Of a stretch of 64,000 nucleotides of DNA, positions 50,417 through 58,591 are shown piece by piece (position 1 is the first letter of the stretch; each line of letters begins with the position of its first letter). The notes beneath the pieces are model-generated. The model was given only the letters and a program-made list of their open reading frames with translations. It was not told the DNA's origin and ran no database searches. The DNA is from Streptomyces sp. CB02959 (GTDB lineage: Bacteria; Actinomycetota; Actinomycetes; Streptomycetales; Streptomycetaceae): NCBI RefSeq assembly GCF_002803155.1, contig NZ_NNBP01000023.1, positions 1 to 64,000 on the forward strand. Reading direction: 5' to 3'. Made by a program: the position numbers and the translations under genes.

Positions 50417-51688
50417 TCATCGCTTCGCCACCTCCTGGGGCGTGCACACCTCGGCGATCCCACGGGACGTCAGATGGCTTTCTTCGGAAGCTAGTTGGGA
50501 CAGGACCAGGGTCGGGCGGGCGCCCTGTCCGGCCAGTTCCGCCCAGGCTTCGAAGACCGGGCCGCCGGGCGCGCACACCGACCGGTGGGGCGCCTCCTCG
50601 GCGTCACCGACGTCGACGACCAGCGCGGTGGACCGCACCGGCGGCCGGTGCGGACGGCCCCGCCAGTGCGCCGCCAGCTCGGCGAAGGCCCGGCCCACCG
50701 GCTTGACCGTACGGTCCTCGGTGAACAGGCCCAGCCCGTACTCCAACTCCGGGAAGTCCGCGAGCGACCGCGGGACGTCGTACGCACACCACCAGGTGAC
50801 GCCCCAGACGTCCGGGCAGTCCGCGGCGTTGGTGACGGTCGCCGTGGTGAAGCGGGCCGCGCCGTCCGCGGGGATGTGCGGGGCGGGGGCGCCGACCTCC
50901 TGGAGCCACACCGGGCGGTGCGGGTCCGGCGCCCACGCCTTGGACAGCTCGATGAGGTACGCGGCGTGCTGCTCGGTGGCGACACCGGTCGGCCCGTGCC
51001 GCTGCGCGGTCCCGTTGAACACCCACGAGTGCACCGCCGTCATCGCCCCGAACCGGGCGGCGTGCGCGGGGGTGAAGGGATGCCCGTCCTGGTACCAGGC
51101 GGCGTCGTACGCGGCGTGCAGATGCGCCCGGTCCGGCGCGCCCCGCTCGCAGGCGGCCAGCATGCGGGTGAGCCAGGCAGCCGCCTGCGCGCCGGTGATC
51201 CGGTCCGGATCCGGGTGCGGGGCGTCCGAGAACTGGTTGACCTCGTTGCCGAGGGTCATCCCGAGGAAGCCGGGCCGGTCGGCCAGCGCGGCGGCCAGCG
51301 TCCGCAGGTACTCCTCCTGGCCGGCGAGCACCTCCGGGTCGGTGAAGAGGTTGCGGCGGTGCCATGTCTGCGTCCAGGCGGGCAGGAAGTCGAAGCTGGA
51401 CAGATGGCCCTGGAGGCCGTCCACCGCCACGTCCAGCCCGCGTTCGGCCGCCGCGTCGGCCAGCTGCACCAAGTGCTCGACGGCGCGCGGTCGGATCAGG
51501 GTGCGGTTGGGCTGGAACAGCGGCCACAGGGGGAAGACCCGGACGTGGTCCAGGCCGAGCGCGGCCAGCGAGTCCAGGTCCCGGCGCACCGCGTCCAGGT
51601 CGAAGTCCAACCAGTGGTGGAACCACCCCTGACTGGGCGTGTAGTTGACGCCGAAGCGGATCCGGCGCTGCTCGTGGGGTACCGGCAT
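50417..51688 (-). CDS. Clan GH-A glycoside hydrolase (GH5-like, possible mannosidase)
   Basis: A 423-aa protein without signal peptide, so acting inside the cell. The barrel carries acid/base Glu149 in GMTLGNEVNQ and the nucleophile Glu264 in WLQEVGAP, the Asn-Glu and Glu positions of clan GH-A. Position in a mannoside operon suggests beta-mannosidase/mannanase-like activity on oligosaccharides, which is inference. The start at 51688 has a GGAGGGA rather far upstream (about 12 bases). Confidence 0.82.
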   Translation of the reverse strand: MPVPHEQRRIRFGVNYTPSQGWFHHWLDFDLDAVRRDLDSLAALGLDHVRVFPLWPLFQPNRTLIRPRAVEHLVQLADAAAERGLDVAVDGLQGHLSSFDFLPAWTQTWHRRNLFTDPEVLAGQEEYLRTLAAALADRPGFLGMTLGNEVNQFSDAPHPDPDRITGAQAAAWLTRMLAACERGAPDRAHLHAAYDAAWYQDGHPFTPAHAARFGAMTAVHSWVFNGTAQRHGPTGVATEQHAAYLIELSKAWAPDPHRPVWLQEVGAPAPHIPADGAARFTTATVTNAADCPDVWGVTWWCAYDVPRSLADFPELEYGLGLFTEDRTVKPVGRAFAELAAHWRGRPHRPPVRSTALVVDVGDAEEAPHRSVCAPGGPVFEAWAELAGQGARPTLVLSQLASEESHLTSRGIAEVCTPQEVAKR

Positions 51689-51718
51689 CAGTGGTCCCGT
51701 CCCTCCGGGTGTGTGGGA

Positions 51719-52567
51719 TCAGCCCTTGACGGCGCCCTCACCGACGCCGCGGAAGAAGTAGCGCTGGAGACAGGCGAACATCACGATCAGCGGGAGGACG
51801 GCGATCACCGAGCCGGCCGCCACCAGCCGTTGGTTGTCCGCGAAGGTGCCGTGCAGGTAGTTCAGGCCGATGGTCAGGGTGAACTTCGACTGGTCGCTGA
51901 GCACGATCAGCGGCCACAGGAAGTCGTCCCAGGCCCCCATGAACGCGAAGACCGCGACCACCGCCAGGGTGCCCTTGACCGACGGCAGCGCGATCCGGAC
52001 GAACCGCTGCCAGGCATTGGCGCCGTCCACGAACGCCGCCTCCTCGACCTCGTACGGCAGTGCCGTGAAGGCGTTCCGCATCAGCAGGACGTTCATCGCG
52101 CCGATGCAGGCGGGGAGTACCACCCCGAGCAGGGTGTTGTTCAACTGGAGCTGACGCATCGTCAAGAACTGGGCGATCAGGATGCTTTCGACCGGTACCA
52201 GCATTGCCATGATGAAGACCACCACGGCGACCCGCCGCCCGCGGAACCGCAGCCGGGCCAGTGCGTACCCGGCCAGCGCCGCGCCCGCACAGTTGGTCAG
52301 CACGTTGGCCACCGCGACCTTGACGGAGTTCAGCGCGAAGTCCCAGACCGGGACGACCTGCGCCACCGCGGCGTAGTTGGCGAGGGTCGGGTGGTGCGGC
52401 ACCAGGCTCGGCGGATAGCGGTAGATGTCCTCGCCCGGACCCTTGAGGGACGTCGAGAGCTGCCACAGGAACGGTCCGACGGTCAGCGCCAGCACCGCGC
52501 ACAGCAGCAGGTAGCGGACCAGCAGCGGCCATTTGGCCCGCCGCCGGCGCCGGTCCGGTCCGGTCAT
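51719..52567 (-). CDS. Sugar ABC transporter permease (MalG type)
   Basis: A 282-aa, six-helix permease of the carbohydrate uptake transporter-1 family. The EAA loop reads EVEEAAFVDGANAWQRF. It forms the channel with the upstream permease. ATG overlaps the preceding stop (ATGA), so the two permeases are translated together. No ATP-binding gene follows. Confidence 0.93.
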   Translation of the reverse strand: MTGPDRRRRRAKWPLLVRYLLLCAVLALTVGPFLWQLSTSLKGPGEDIYRYPPSLVPHHPTLANYAAVAQVVPVWDFALNSVKVAVANVLTNCAGAALAGYALARLRFRGRRVAVVVFIMAMLVPVESILIAQFLTMRQLQLNNTLLGVVLPACIGAMNVLLMRNAFTALPYEVEEAAFVDGANAWQRFVRIALPSVKGTLAVVAVFAFMGAWDDFLWPLIVLSDQSKFTLTIGLNYLHGTFADNQRLVAAGSVIAVLPLIVMFACLQRYFFRGVGEGAVKG

Positions 52568-53493
52568 CGGTCCTCCCCGCGGTTGGCCCGCAGCACCAGC
52601 AGCATCAGCCCGAGCGTCAGCACGAACACCACCACCGACAGCGCCGAGGCGTAGCCGACCCGTCCGCTGAGGCCGGTGCCGGCCTGCTGGACGAGCATCA
52701 CCAGCGTGGTGTCCTCCCCGCCCGGACCGCCGGTCGGCCCGGCCATCAGATACACCTCGGAGAACACCTTGAAGGCGTTGACCGCGGAGAGCGCGGCCAC
52801 CAGCACCATCGTGGCGCGCACCGCCGGCACCGTGACGGTCAGGAAGCGCCGCACCGGGCCGGCCCCGTCGACCGCGCACGCCTCGTGCAGTTCCCGCGGC
52901 ACCTGGGCCAGCGCCGCCAAATAAATGATCATGTAGTAGCCGAGGCCCTTCCAGACCGTCACCGCCATCGCGCTGAACAGCAGCGGCCACGGATCGCTGA
53001 GGAAGCCGGCCCGCCCGAACCCCAGGACCTCCAGCAGCGCGTTGATCAGCCCCCGGTCGTCCAGCAGCCACACCCAGATCAACCCGACCACCACCACCGA
53101 GGCGACCACCGGGAGGTAGAACGCGGCCCGGAAGAAGGCGATCCCGGGCACGCTCCGCCGCACCAGCAGGGCCAGCAGCAACGGCAGCACCACCAGCGGC
53201 GGCACGACACCCAGGACGTACAGCAGGCTGTTGCGCAACCCCGTCCAGAACATCGGATCGTGCAGCATCTCCCGGTAATTGGCGCCGCCGGTGAACCGCC
53301 CGGCCGTCAGCGTCCGGGCATCGGTGAAGGAATGCGCCACCGTGCTCAGGAACGGATAGAGACTGAATCCGCCGACGACCAGCAGCCCGGGCGCGAGGAA
53401 CAGCCAGGGACTGGTCGGCAGGTGCGTACGGACTCCCCGGGCGCGGCCCGGGAACCGTGGCGCACCGGCCGGCGCGGACCTCCGCATTCCCAT
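52564..53493 (-). CDS. Sugar ABC transporter permease (MalF type)
   Basis: A 309-aa membrane permease with six predicted helices, including WLFLAPGLLVVGGFSLYP near the N-terminus. The EAA-like loop is LHEACAVDGAGPVRRF. It partners the MalG-type permease (four-base overlap) and the solute-binding protein, whose stop lies seven bases upstream. Confidence 0.93.
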   Translation of the reverse strand: MGMRRSAPAGAPRFPGRARGVRTHLPTSPWLFLAPGLLVVGGFSLYPFLSTVAHSFTDARTLTAGRFTGGANYREMLHDPMFWTGLRNSLLYVLGVVPPLVVLPLLLALLVRRSVPGIAFFRAAFYLPVVASVVVVGLIWVWLLDDRGLINALLEVLGFGRAGFLSDPWPLLFSAMAVTVWKGLGYYMIIYLAALAQVPRELHEACAVDGAGPVRRFLTVTVPAVRATMVLVAALSAVNAFKVFSEVYLMAGPTGGPGGEDTTLVMLVQQAGTGLSGRVGYASALSVVVFVLTLGLMLLVLRANRGEDR

Positions 53494-53500
53494 CCCGACC

Positions 53501-54796
53501 TCAGCCGGTCTTCAACAGGCGATTGCACTCCGCCACCGCGGAATCCAGCGCCGCCTTCGGCGTCTGCTTGCCCTGAAGAGCCCGGGCGACGGCATTGCGC
53601 AGCACCGTCTTCATCTGGTCGCTGAGCAATACCGGGGTGTAATTCACCGCGTTCTTCAGGGATTTCGCCGCCGCCACCCGCACCCGGGTGGCGTCCGTAC
53701 CGTCCTCCTTGGTGAAATACGGATCGTCCAGCGCACCCTTCGTACTGGGGAAGACCGTGACCTGTTTCGCGAACGCCATTTGGTTCCGCTGGTCCGTCGC
53801 GAAGTGCGCGAAGGCCACCGCCGCCGGCTTGACCTTGCTCTGCGCGTTCACCATCAGGCCCTGCACATACATATTGGCCTTGCCGGTGTTGTTGACCGCG
53901 TCGATGATGCCGATGTTCCGGTAGAGGCCCGGCGCGTCCCGTCTGAAGTTCTCCAGGTCCAGCGCACTGCCCGGATTCATCGCCACCGACTGCTGCTCGA
54001 ACTTCCGCCCCGCCGACTCGGCCACGGCGGTGAGCGCCTGCGGGTCCAGCGCCCCGTCCGCGTACAGCTCCTGGTAGTGCGTGAGCAGCTGCACGCCCTT
54101 GGGCTCGTTGAAGGTGAACGCGGTGCCCCGCACGTCCATCAGCCGCACGCCGTAGCGGCCGAAGTCCTCGATGGACGGCGTACCGGCCAGCATCGCGATC
54201 TTCCGGTCGCTGTTCCGCGCCATGGTGAGCGCGTCGGCGAACAGCCGGTCGTAGGTGGTCGGCGGCTTCGCCGGATCCAGCCCGGCCTTGCGGAACAAGT
54301 CCTTGTTGTAGAACACCGGCCCGGTGTTGAGGTACCACGGGAAGGCATAGACGCCCGGCATCCCCGGCATCTCCTGGCTCTTCCAGGCCCCGTCCAGATA
54401 CTCGCCCCGGTATTTCCCGGCCGCCTTGCCGATGTCCAGCGCCAACCCGGCCTTCGCCAGCGGATAGGCGAGGTCGGGCGACACATTGACCACATCGGGC
54501 AGGGTGCCCGCGGCCGCGTCCGCGCTCAGCTTCTGCGGATACCCCTCGGCCGGCTGGTCGACCCACTTCACCTCGGTGCCCGGGTACTTCTTCTCGAACT
54601 CCGCGATGACCCCGTCGAAATACTTCTGGAAACGCGCCTTCAGATTCCAGGTCTGGAAGGTGACCTGCCCCTCCACCTTCCCCGCGGCGCTGTCGGAATC
54701 GCCGCCGCCGTCCGGGGCCCCGCAGCCGGACAGTAAAAGCGCCGAGGCGGCGAGGACCGCGAGGGCGGCAGGTATCCGACGGGAATGACAACGCAT
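53501..54796 (-). CDS. Sugar-binding lipoprotein of ABC importer
   Basis: A 431-aa extracellular solute-binding protein (family 1). The lipobox LLSGC gives Cys25 as the lipid anchor. The mature part has the typical start VTFQTWN, the NTGPVFYNKDLFRKAGLDP motif around 165-183, and DALTMAR. It captures a sugar, probably an alpha-mannoside judging by the glycosidases in the operon. AAGGAG lies before the ATG at 54796. It is the first gene of the operon and the most directly controlled by the operator at 54922-54941. Confidence 0.93.
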   Translation of the reverse strand: MRCHSRRIPAALAVLAASALLLSGCGAPDGGGDSDSAAGKVEGQVTFQTWNLKARFQKYFDGVIAEFEKKYPGTEVKWVDQPAEGYPQKLSADAAAGTLPDVVNVSPDLAYPLAKAGLALDIGKAAGKYRGEYLDGAWKSQEMPGMPGVYAFPWYLNTGPVFYNKDLFRKAGLDPAKPPTTYDRLFADALTMARNSDRKIAMLAGTPSIEDFGRYGVRLMDVRGTAFTFNEPKGVQLLTHYQELYADGALDPQALTAVAESAGRKFEQQSVAMNPGSALDLENFRRDAPGLYRNIGIIDAVNNTGKANMYVQGLMVNAQSKVKPAAVAFAHFATDQRNQMAFAKQVTVFPSTKGALDDPYFTKEDGTDATRVRVAAAKSLKNAVNYTPVLLSDQMKTVLRNAVARALQGKQTPKAALDSAVAECNRLLKTG

Positions 54797-54918
54797 GGCC
54801 GGCTCCTTGGCTGAAGTGCTCTGAAGTGCTCGGACCAGAAAACTGTCGAAGGCCATCGCGGCGCGGGGGATCCGGTTCCGTCCCACGGTTTCCCGGCTCC
54901 CGGATCGCGACGCGGCAG

Positions 54919-54948
54919 ACGCTACTAATGCGATTTAGTAGGTGTCAA
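54919..54948 (-). promoter_or_regulatory. LacI-type operator inside the mannoside operon promoter
   Basis: On the minus strand TTGACA (54948-54943) and TAGCGT (54924-54919) are 18 bases apart. Between them sits the near-perfect inverted repeat CTACTAATGCGATTTAGTAG (54922-54941, plus strand), with 7-base arms and the central CG typical of LacI-family sites. Binding there would exclude RNA polymerase. Confidence 0.75.
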
Positions 54949-55003
54949 CACCCTCGTACCGCATGCATGTTGAGGCGGACCGCCCGAACCGTCCCGGCAT
55001 TGT

Positions 55004-55032
55004 TTGACACGCCCCGCCGCCCTGATCAGACT
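55004..55032 (+). promoter_or_regulatory. Promoter of the LacI regulator gene
   Basis: TTGACA (55004-55009) and CAGACT (55027-55032) are separated by 17 bases. The start codon at 55070 follows about 30 bases after the expected start site. No operator copy overlaps it, so autoregulation is not obvious. Confidence 0.6.
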
Positions 55033-55069
55033 GTCGGCACTCATGCGGTTCGGCCCGGAGGAGCCCGCG

Positions 55070-56167
55070 ATGACAGCGCCCGGTGAGGCCGCCCGCCGCA
55101 AACCGGCGCGCCGCCCGACCATCAAGGACATCGCCCGGCGCGCCGGAGTCTCCGAGAGCGCGGTCTCCTTCGCCCTCAACGACCGGCCGGGCGTCTCCGC
55201 GGACACCCGCGCTCGGATCCGCCGGGTGGCCGACGAGCTGGGCTGGCAGGCCAACAGCGCCGCCCGCGCCCTCTCCGGCGAACACTCCGGCTGCCTGGGC
55301 CTGGTACTGGCCCGCCCGGCCCGCACCCTGGGCGTGGAGTCCTTCTTCCTCCAACTCGTCTCCGGCATCCAGGAAGTGCTCTCCGCCCGGCGCACCGCCC
55401 TGCTCTTCCAGGTCGTCGAGGACCTCGACACCGAGTGCGCGCTCTACCGCCGCTGGTGGGCCGAACGCCGGGTGGACGGCGTCCTCGTCGTCGACCCCCG
55501 CACCGACGACCCCCGGCCCGCGCTGCTGGCCGCCCTCGGCCTCCCCGCCGTCGCCATCGGCGGCCCCGCCGCCCCCGAACCCCCGGCGCCGCCCCCGCTG
55601 CCCACCGCCCCGCTCCTGTCCACCGTCTGGGCCGACGACGCCAAGGCCATGGCCCGCGTCCTGGACCACCTGCACGGCCTCGGCCACCGCCGTATCGTGC
55701 ACGTCGCCGGACTGCCCGGCCTCGCCCACACCGCCCGCCGCATCCACTCCCTGCACACCGAAGCCGCCCGGCGCGGCCTCGACGCGCGGCAGGTCCGCTC
55801 GGTCACCACCGACTACTCCGACGCCGAGGGCGCCGAGGCCACCCGCCGCCTCCTCGACGCGGCCGAACCGCCCACCGCGATCATCTACGACAACGACGTG
55901 ATGGCGGTCGCCGGCGCCTCGGTCGCCGCCGGCCGCGGCATCCCCGTACCGGGCCGGCTCTCCGTCGTCGCCTGGGACGACTCCCCGCTGTGCCGCGTCG
56001 CCCACCCCCCGCTCACCGCGCTGGTCCGCGACACCGCCGGCTTCGGCCGGCTCGCCGCCGCCGAACTCCTCGCCCTCCTCGACGGCGGCCCGCCCCGCAC
56101 CGTCGAGGGCGAACTCCCGTACCTGGAACCCCGGGAGAGCACCGGCCCACCGCCCGGCGACATCTGA
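55070..56167 (+). CDS. LacI family transcriptional repressor of the mannoside operon
   Basis: A 365-aa repressor. The N-terminal HTH and hinge (about 16-70) read TIKDIARRAGVSESAVSFAL and DELGWQANSAARALSG. The rest is a periplasmic-binding-protein-like effector domain with the usual GHRRIVHVAG and VVAWDDSPL near the end. GGAGGA lies upstream of the ATG. It is divergent from the ABC transporter operon and is the obvious ligand for the operator at 54922-54941; the inducer is probably a mannoside or mannose derivative. Confidence 0.92.
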   Translation: MTAPGEAARRKPARRPTIKDIARRAGVSESAVSFALNDRPGVSADTRARIRRVADELGWQANSAARALSGEHSGCLGLVLARPARTLGVESFFLQLVSGIQEVLSARRTALLFQVVEDLDTECALYRRWWAERRVDGVLVVDPRTDDPRPALLAALGLPAVAIGGPAAPEPPAPPPLPTAPLLSTVWADDAKAMARVLDHLHGLGHRRIVHVAGLPGLAHTARRIHSLHTEAARRGLDARQVRSVTTDYSDAEGAEATRRLLDAAEPPTAIIYDNDVMAVAGASVAAGRGIPVPGRLSVVAWDDSPLCRVAHPPLTALVRDTAGFGRLAAAELLALLDGGPPRTVEGELPYLEPRESTGPPPGDI

Positions 56168-56351
56168 CGGACCGCCACCATCCCTGCGGCGCACCGCCGT
56201 CGCCGGCCCACGAGCGGACCCCGCCCCCTACCCGTAGTACCTGAGGACTACCCGCCGGATGCGCTCCCTGGCGGGACGCCGACCACCCCTCGCACTCCAT
56301 AACTTCGGTGCCGGAAACACCCAGAACCCCGGTACGGAAGGACCATCCGCC

Positions 56352-57371
56352 ATGGCGCCCCGCCCGCGCAGAAGCCGCCTGACCCGCACCCTGCTCGCCG
56401 TGCTGGTCACCGCCTCGGTGGCCGTCCCGGTGTCGGGCGCGGCCCGCCCCGCCGCGGTCCCCGCACCGGCCCCCACCCCCCTCGGCCCGCTGCGCGACAC
56501 CACCCCCGCCACCCTGGCCCACCGGTACGCCGCCACCCGCGCCGACATCCGGGCGGCCGAGCGCACCGCCGACGCCCACGGCGACCACCGGCGGGCCACC
56601 ACCCTGCGCGCGCTGGCCGCCCCCGCCCGGCACTTCCTGACCTTCGACGGCCGCGACGGCGGCCGCACCACCGAGGTCTACGGCGACCTCGCCCGCGCCG
56701 ACCGGATCGCCGTCCTGGTCCCCGGTTCGGACACCAGCCTCGACACCTACCAGCGCTTCCGCGCCGGCGCCCAGGCACTCCAGCAACAACTCGCCCGGCA
56801 ACCAGGCATCCACCCTGCCGTCATCGCCTGGCTCGGCTACCCCACCCCCGCCACCGTCAGCCCCGCCGCGATCACCACCACCCGCGCCGACGACGCCGCC
56901 CCCCAACTCCGCAATTTCGTAAAGGAATTGAGGAAAACCAGGCCCGCCGCCCGGATCACCCTGCTGTGCCACTCCTACGGGTCCGTGGTCTGCGGCCGGG
57001 CCGCCCCCGGCCTCCCCGCCACCGACCTGGTCCTCTACGGCAGCCCCGGCGCCGGCGCCGACACCGCCGCGGACCTGCACACCCGGGCCACCGTCTGGGC
57101 CGGCCGCGGCGCCGACGACTGGATCGCCGACGTCCCGCACGCGCAACTCCCCCTCCCCACCACCACCCTCGGCTTCGGCACCGACCCGGTCTCCCCGCGG
57201 TTCGGCGCCCGGGTCTTCCCCGCCGGCGACGGCGGCCACAGCGACTACCTCAAGCCCGGCACGCTGTCCCTGGAGAACCTCGCCCGGATCGCCGCCGGCC
57301 GCGCCCCGACCGCCGCCCCCGACCCGACCGCCGTCCCGCAGCGCACCGCAGGCGAGGCCCGCCGTGCCTGA
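56352..57371 (+). CDS. Secreted alpha/beta hydrolase (DUF1023 family)
   Basis: A 339-aa exported protein with a signal peptide (TLLAVLVTASVAVPVSGAA). The hydrolase core has the nucleophile elbow LCHSYGSVVC, a later LVLYGSPGAGAD, and the C-terminal His in GDGGHSDYLKPG. This order is typical of the actinobacterial DUF1023 hydrolases, whose substrate is unknown. GGAAGGA is about 11 bases before the ATG. Its end overlaps the start of the acyltransferase gene by eight bases. Confidence 0.85.
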   Translation: MAPRPRRSRLTRTLLAVLVTASVAVPVSGAARPAAVPAPAPTPLGPLRDTTPATLAHRYAATRADIRAAERTADAHGDHRRATTLRALAAPARHFLTFDGRDGGRTTEVYGDLARADRIAVLVPGSDTSLDTYQRFRAGAQALQQQLARQPGIHPAVIAWLGYPTPATVSPAAITTTRADDAAPQLRNFVKELRKTRPAARITLLCHSYGSVVCGRAAPGLPATDLVLYGSPGAGADTAADLHTRATVWAGRGADDWIADVPHAQLPLPTTTLGFGTDPVSPRFGARVFPAGDGGHSDYLKPGTLSLENLARIAAGRAPTAAPDPTAVPQRTAGEARRA

Positions 57372-58581
57372 CACCCCGCGCGCCGCCGCGGCCGCCCTCG
57401 TCCACCGCATCCAGGCCGCCACCCCGCCCGACCGGGACCGCGCCACCGACGCCCTGCGCGCCTTCGCCATCCTCGGCGTGGTCCTCGGCCACTGGCTGGT
57501 CACCGCCCTGATCACCGACAGCGGCACCCTGCACGGCGCCAGCCCGCTCCAGGGCATGCCCCAACTCGCCCCGATATCCTGGCTGTTCCAGACCCTGGCG
57601 GTGTTCTTCCTGGTCGGCGGAGAGGTCGCCGCCCGCAGCCACACCGCGGCCCGCGCCCGCGGCACCGCCTACCGGCACTGGCTGCACGCCCGGCTCGGCC
57701 GGCTGTTCCGCCCGGTCGCCGCGGTCCTCGCGGTCTGGGCCGTCGCCACCGCCGCGATGCTCGCCGCCGGCGTCGGGACGGACACCGTCCACACCCTGGT
57801 CAAACTGGTGCTGTCGCCGCTGTGGTTCCTGCTGGTCTTCGCCGCCCTCACCGCCGCCACCCCGCTGACCGCCCGCCTGCACCCCCTCTGGCCTTGCGCC
57901 GTCGTCGTCCTCGTCGACGTCCTCCGGTTCGGCCTCGACGCCCCCGGCTGGCTCGGCTGGCTCAACCTCCCCGCCGGCTGGCTCGTCCCGTACTGCCTCG
58001 GCGCGGCCCGCGCCCGCGGCGCCGCACACCGCCGGACGACCGGCTGGGCGCTGCTGCTCGGCGGCGCCGCGGCCACCGCCGGACTCGTCCTGTTCGCCGG
58101 CTACCCCGCGTCCATGGTCGGCGTCCCCGGCGCCGCGATCTCCAACCTCAACCCGCCCACCCTGGCAGCCGTCACCTTCGGCCTCGCCCAGTGCGGCGCC
58201 GCCCTGCTGCTCCGCGCCCCGCTCAACCGGGCGCTGCGCCGCCCCGCCGCCTGGGCCGCGGTGGCCCTGCTGAACCTCTCCGCGATGACCGTCTTCCTGT
58301 GGCACCAGACCGCGATGATGGCCGTCACCGCCACCGCCTGGTTCCTCGCCGGTCCGTTGCCCGGCCTGCACACCGTCCCCGACACCCCCGCCTGGATCCT
58401 CGCCCGGCTCGCCTGGCTCCCGGTCTTCGCGGCCGCGCTGCTGCTGTGCCGGGCCGCGTTCGCCGTGTACGAGCACCGCCGGCCGGGCCCCCGCCGCCGG
58501 GGCGGACCGGGCACGGACGGACCCGGCCGGGTCGTCCGCGAAGGGAGCCCCGCCCGTCAGGCGGCGGTGCCCCGTGCCTAA
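57364..58581 (+). CDS. Acyltransferase-3 family membrane protein
   Basis: A 405-aa, about ten-helix membrane O-acyltransferase. The N-terminal RDRATDALRAFAILGVVLGH contains the conserved Arg/His, and FLVGGEVAARS is near the second loop. It would acylate sugars or other small molecules at the membrane. GTG start overlaps the hydrolase gene by eight bases, so the two are co-translated and may act on related compounds, which is inference. Confidence 0.85.
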   Translation: MPDTPRAAAAALVHRIQAATPPDRDRATDALRAFAILGVVLGHWLVTALITDSGTLHGASPLQGMPQLAPISWLFQTLAVFFLVGGEVAARSHTAARARGTAYRHWLHARLGRLFRPVAAVLAVWAVATAAMLAAGVGTDTVHTLVKLVLSPLWFLLVFAALTAATPLTARLHPLWPCAVVVLVDVLRFGLDAPGWLGWLNLPAGWLVPYCLGAARARGAAHRRTTGWALLLGGAAATAGLVLFAGYPASMVGVPGAAISNLNPPTLAAVTFGLAQCGAALLLRAPLNRALRRPAAWAAVALLNLSAMTVFLWHQTAMMAVTATAWFLAGPLPGLHTVPDTPAWILARLAWLPVFAAALLLCRAAFAVYEHRRPGPRRRGGPGTDGPGRVVREGSPARQAAVPRA

Positions 58582-58584
58582 GGT
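58579..58584 (+). promoter_or_regulatory. -10 element of a leaderless histidine kinase gene
   Basis: TAAGGT lies seven bases before the GTG at 58592; no ribosome site precedes that GTG. Confidence 0.45.
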
Positions 58585-58591
58585 GCATCCC

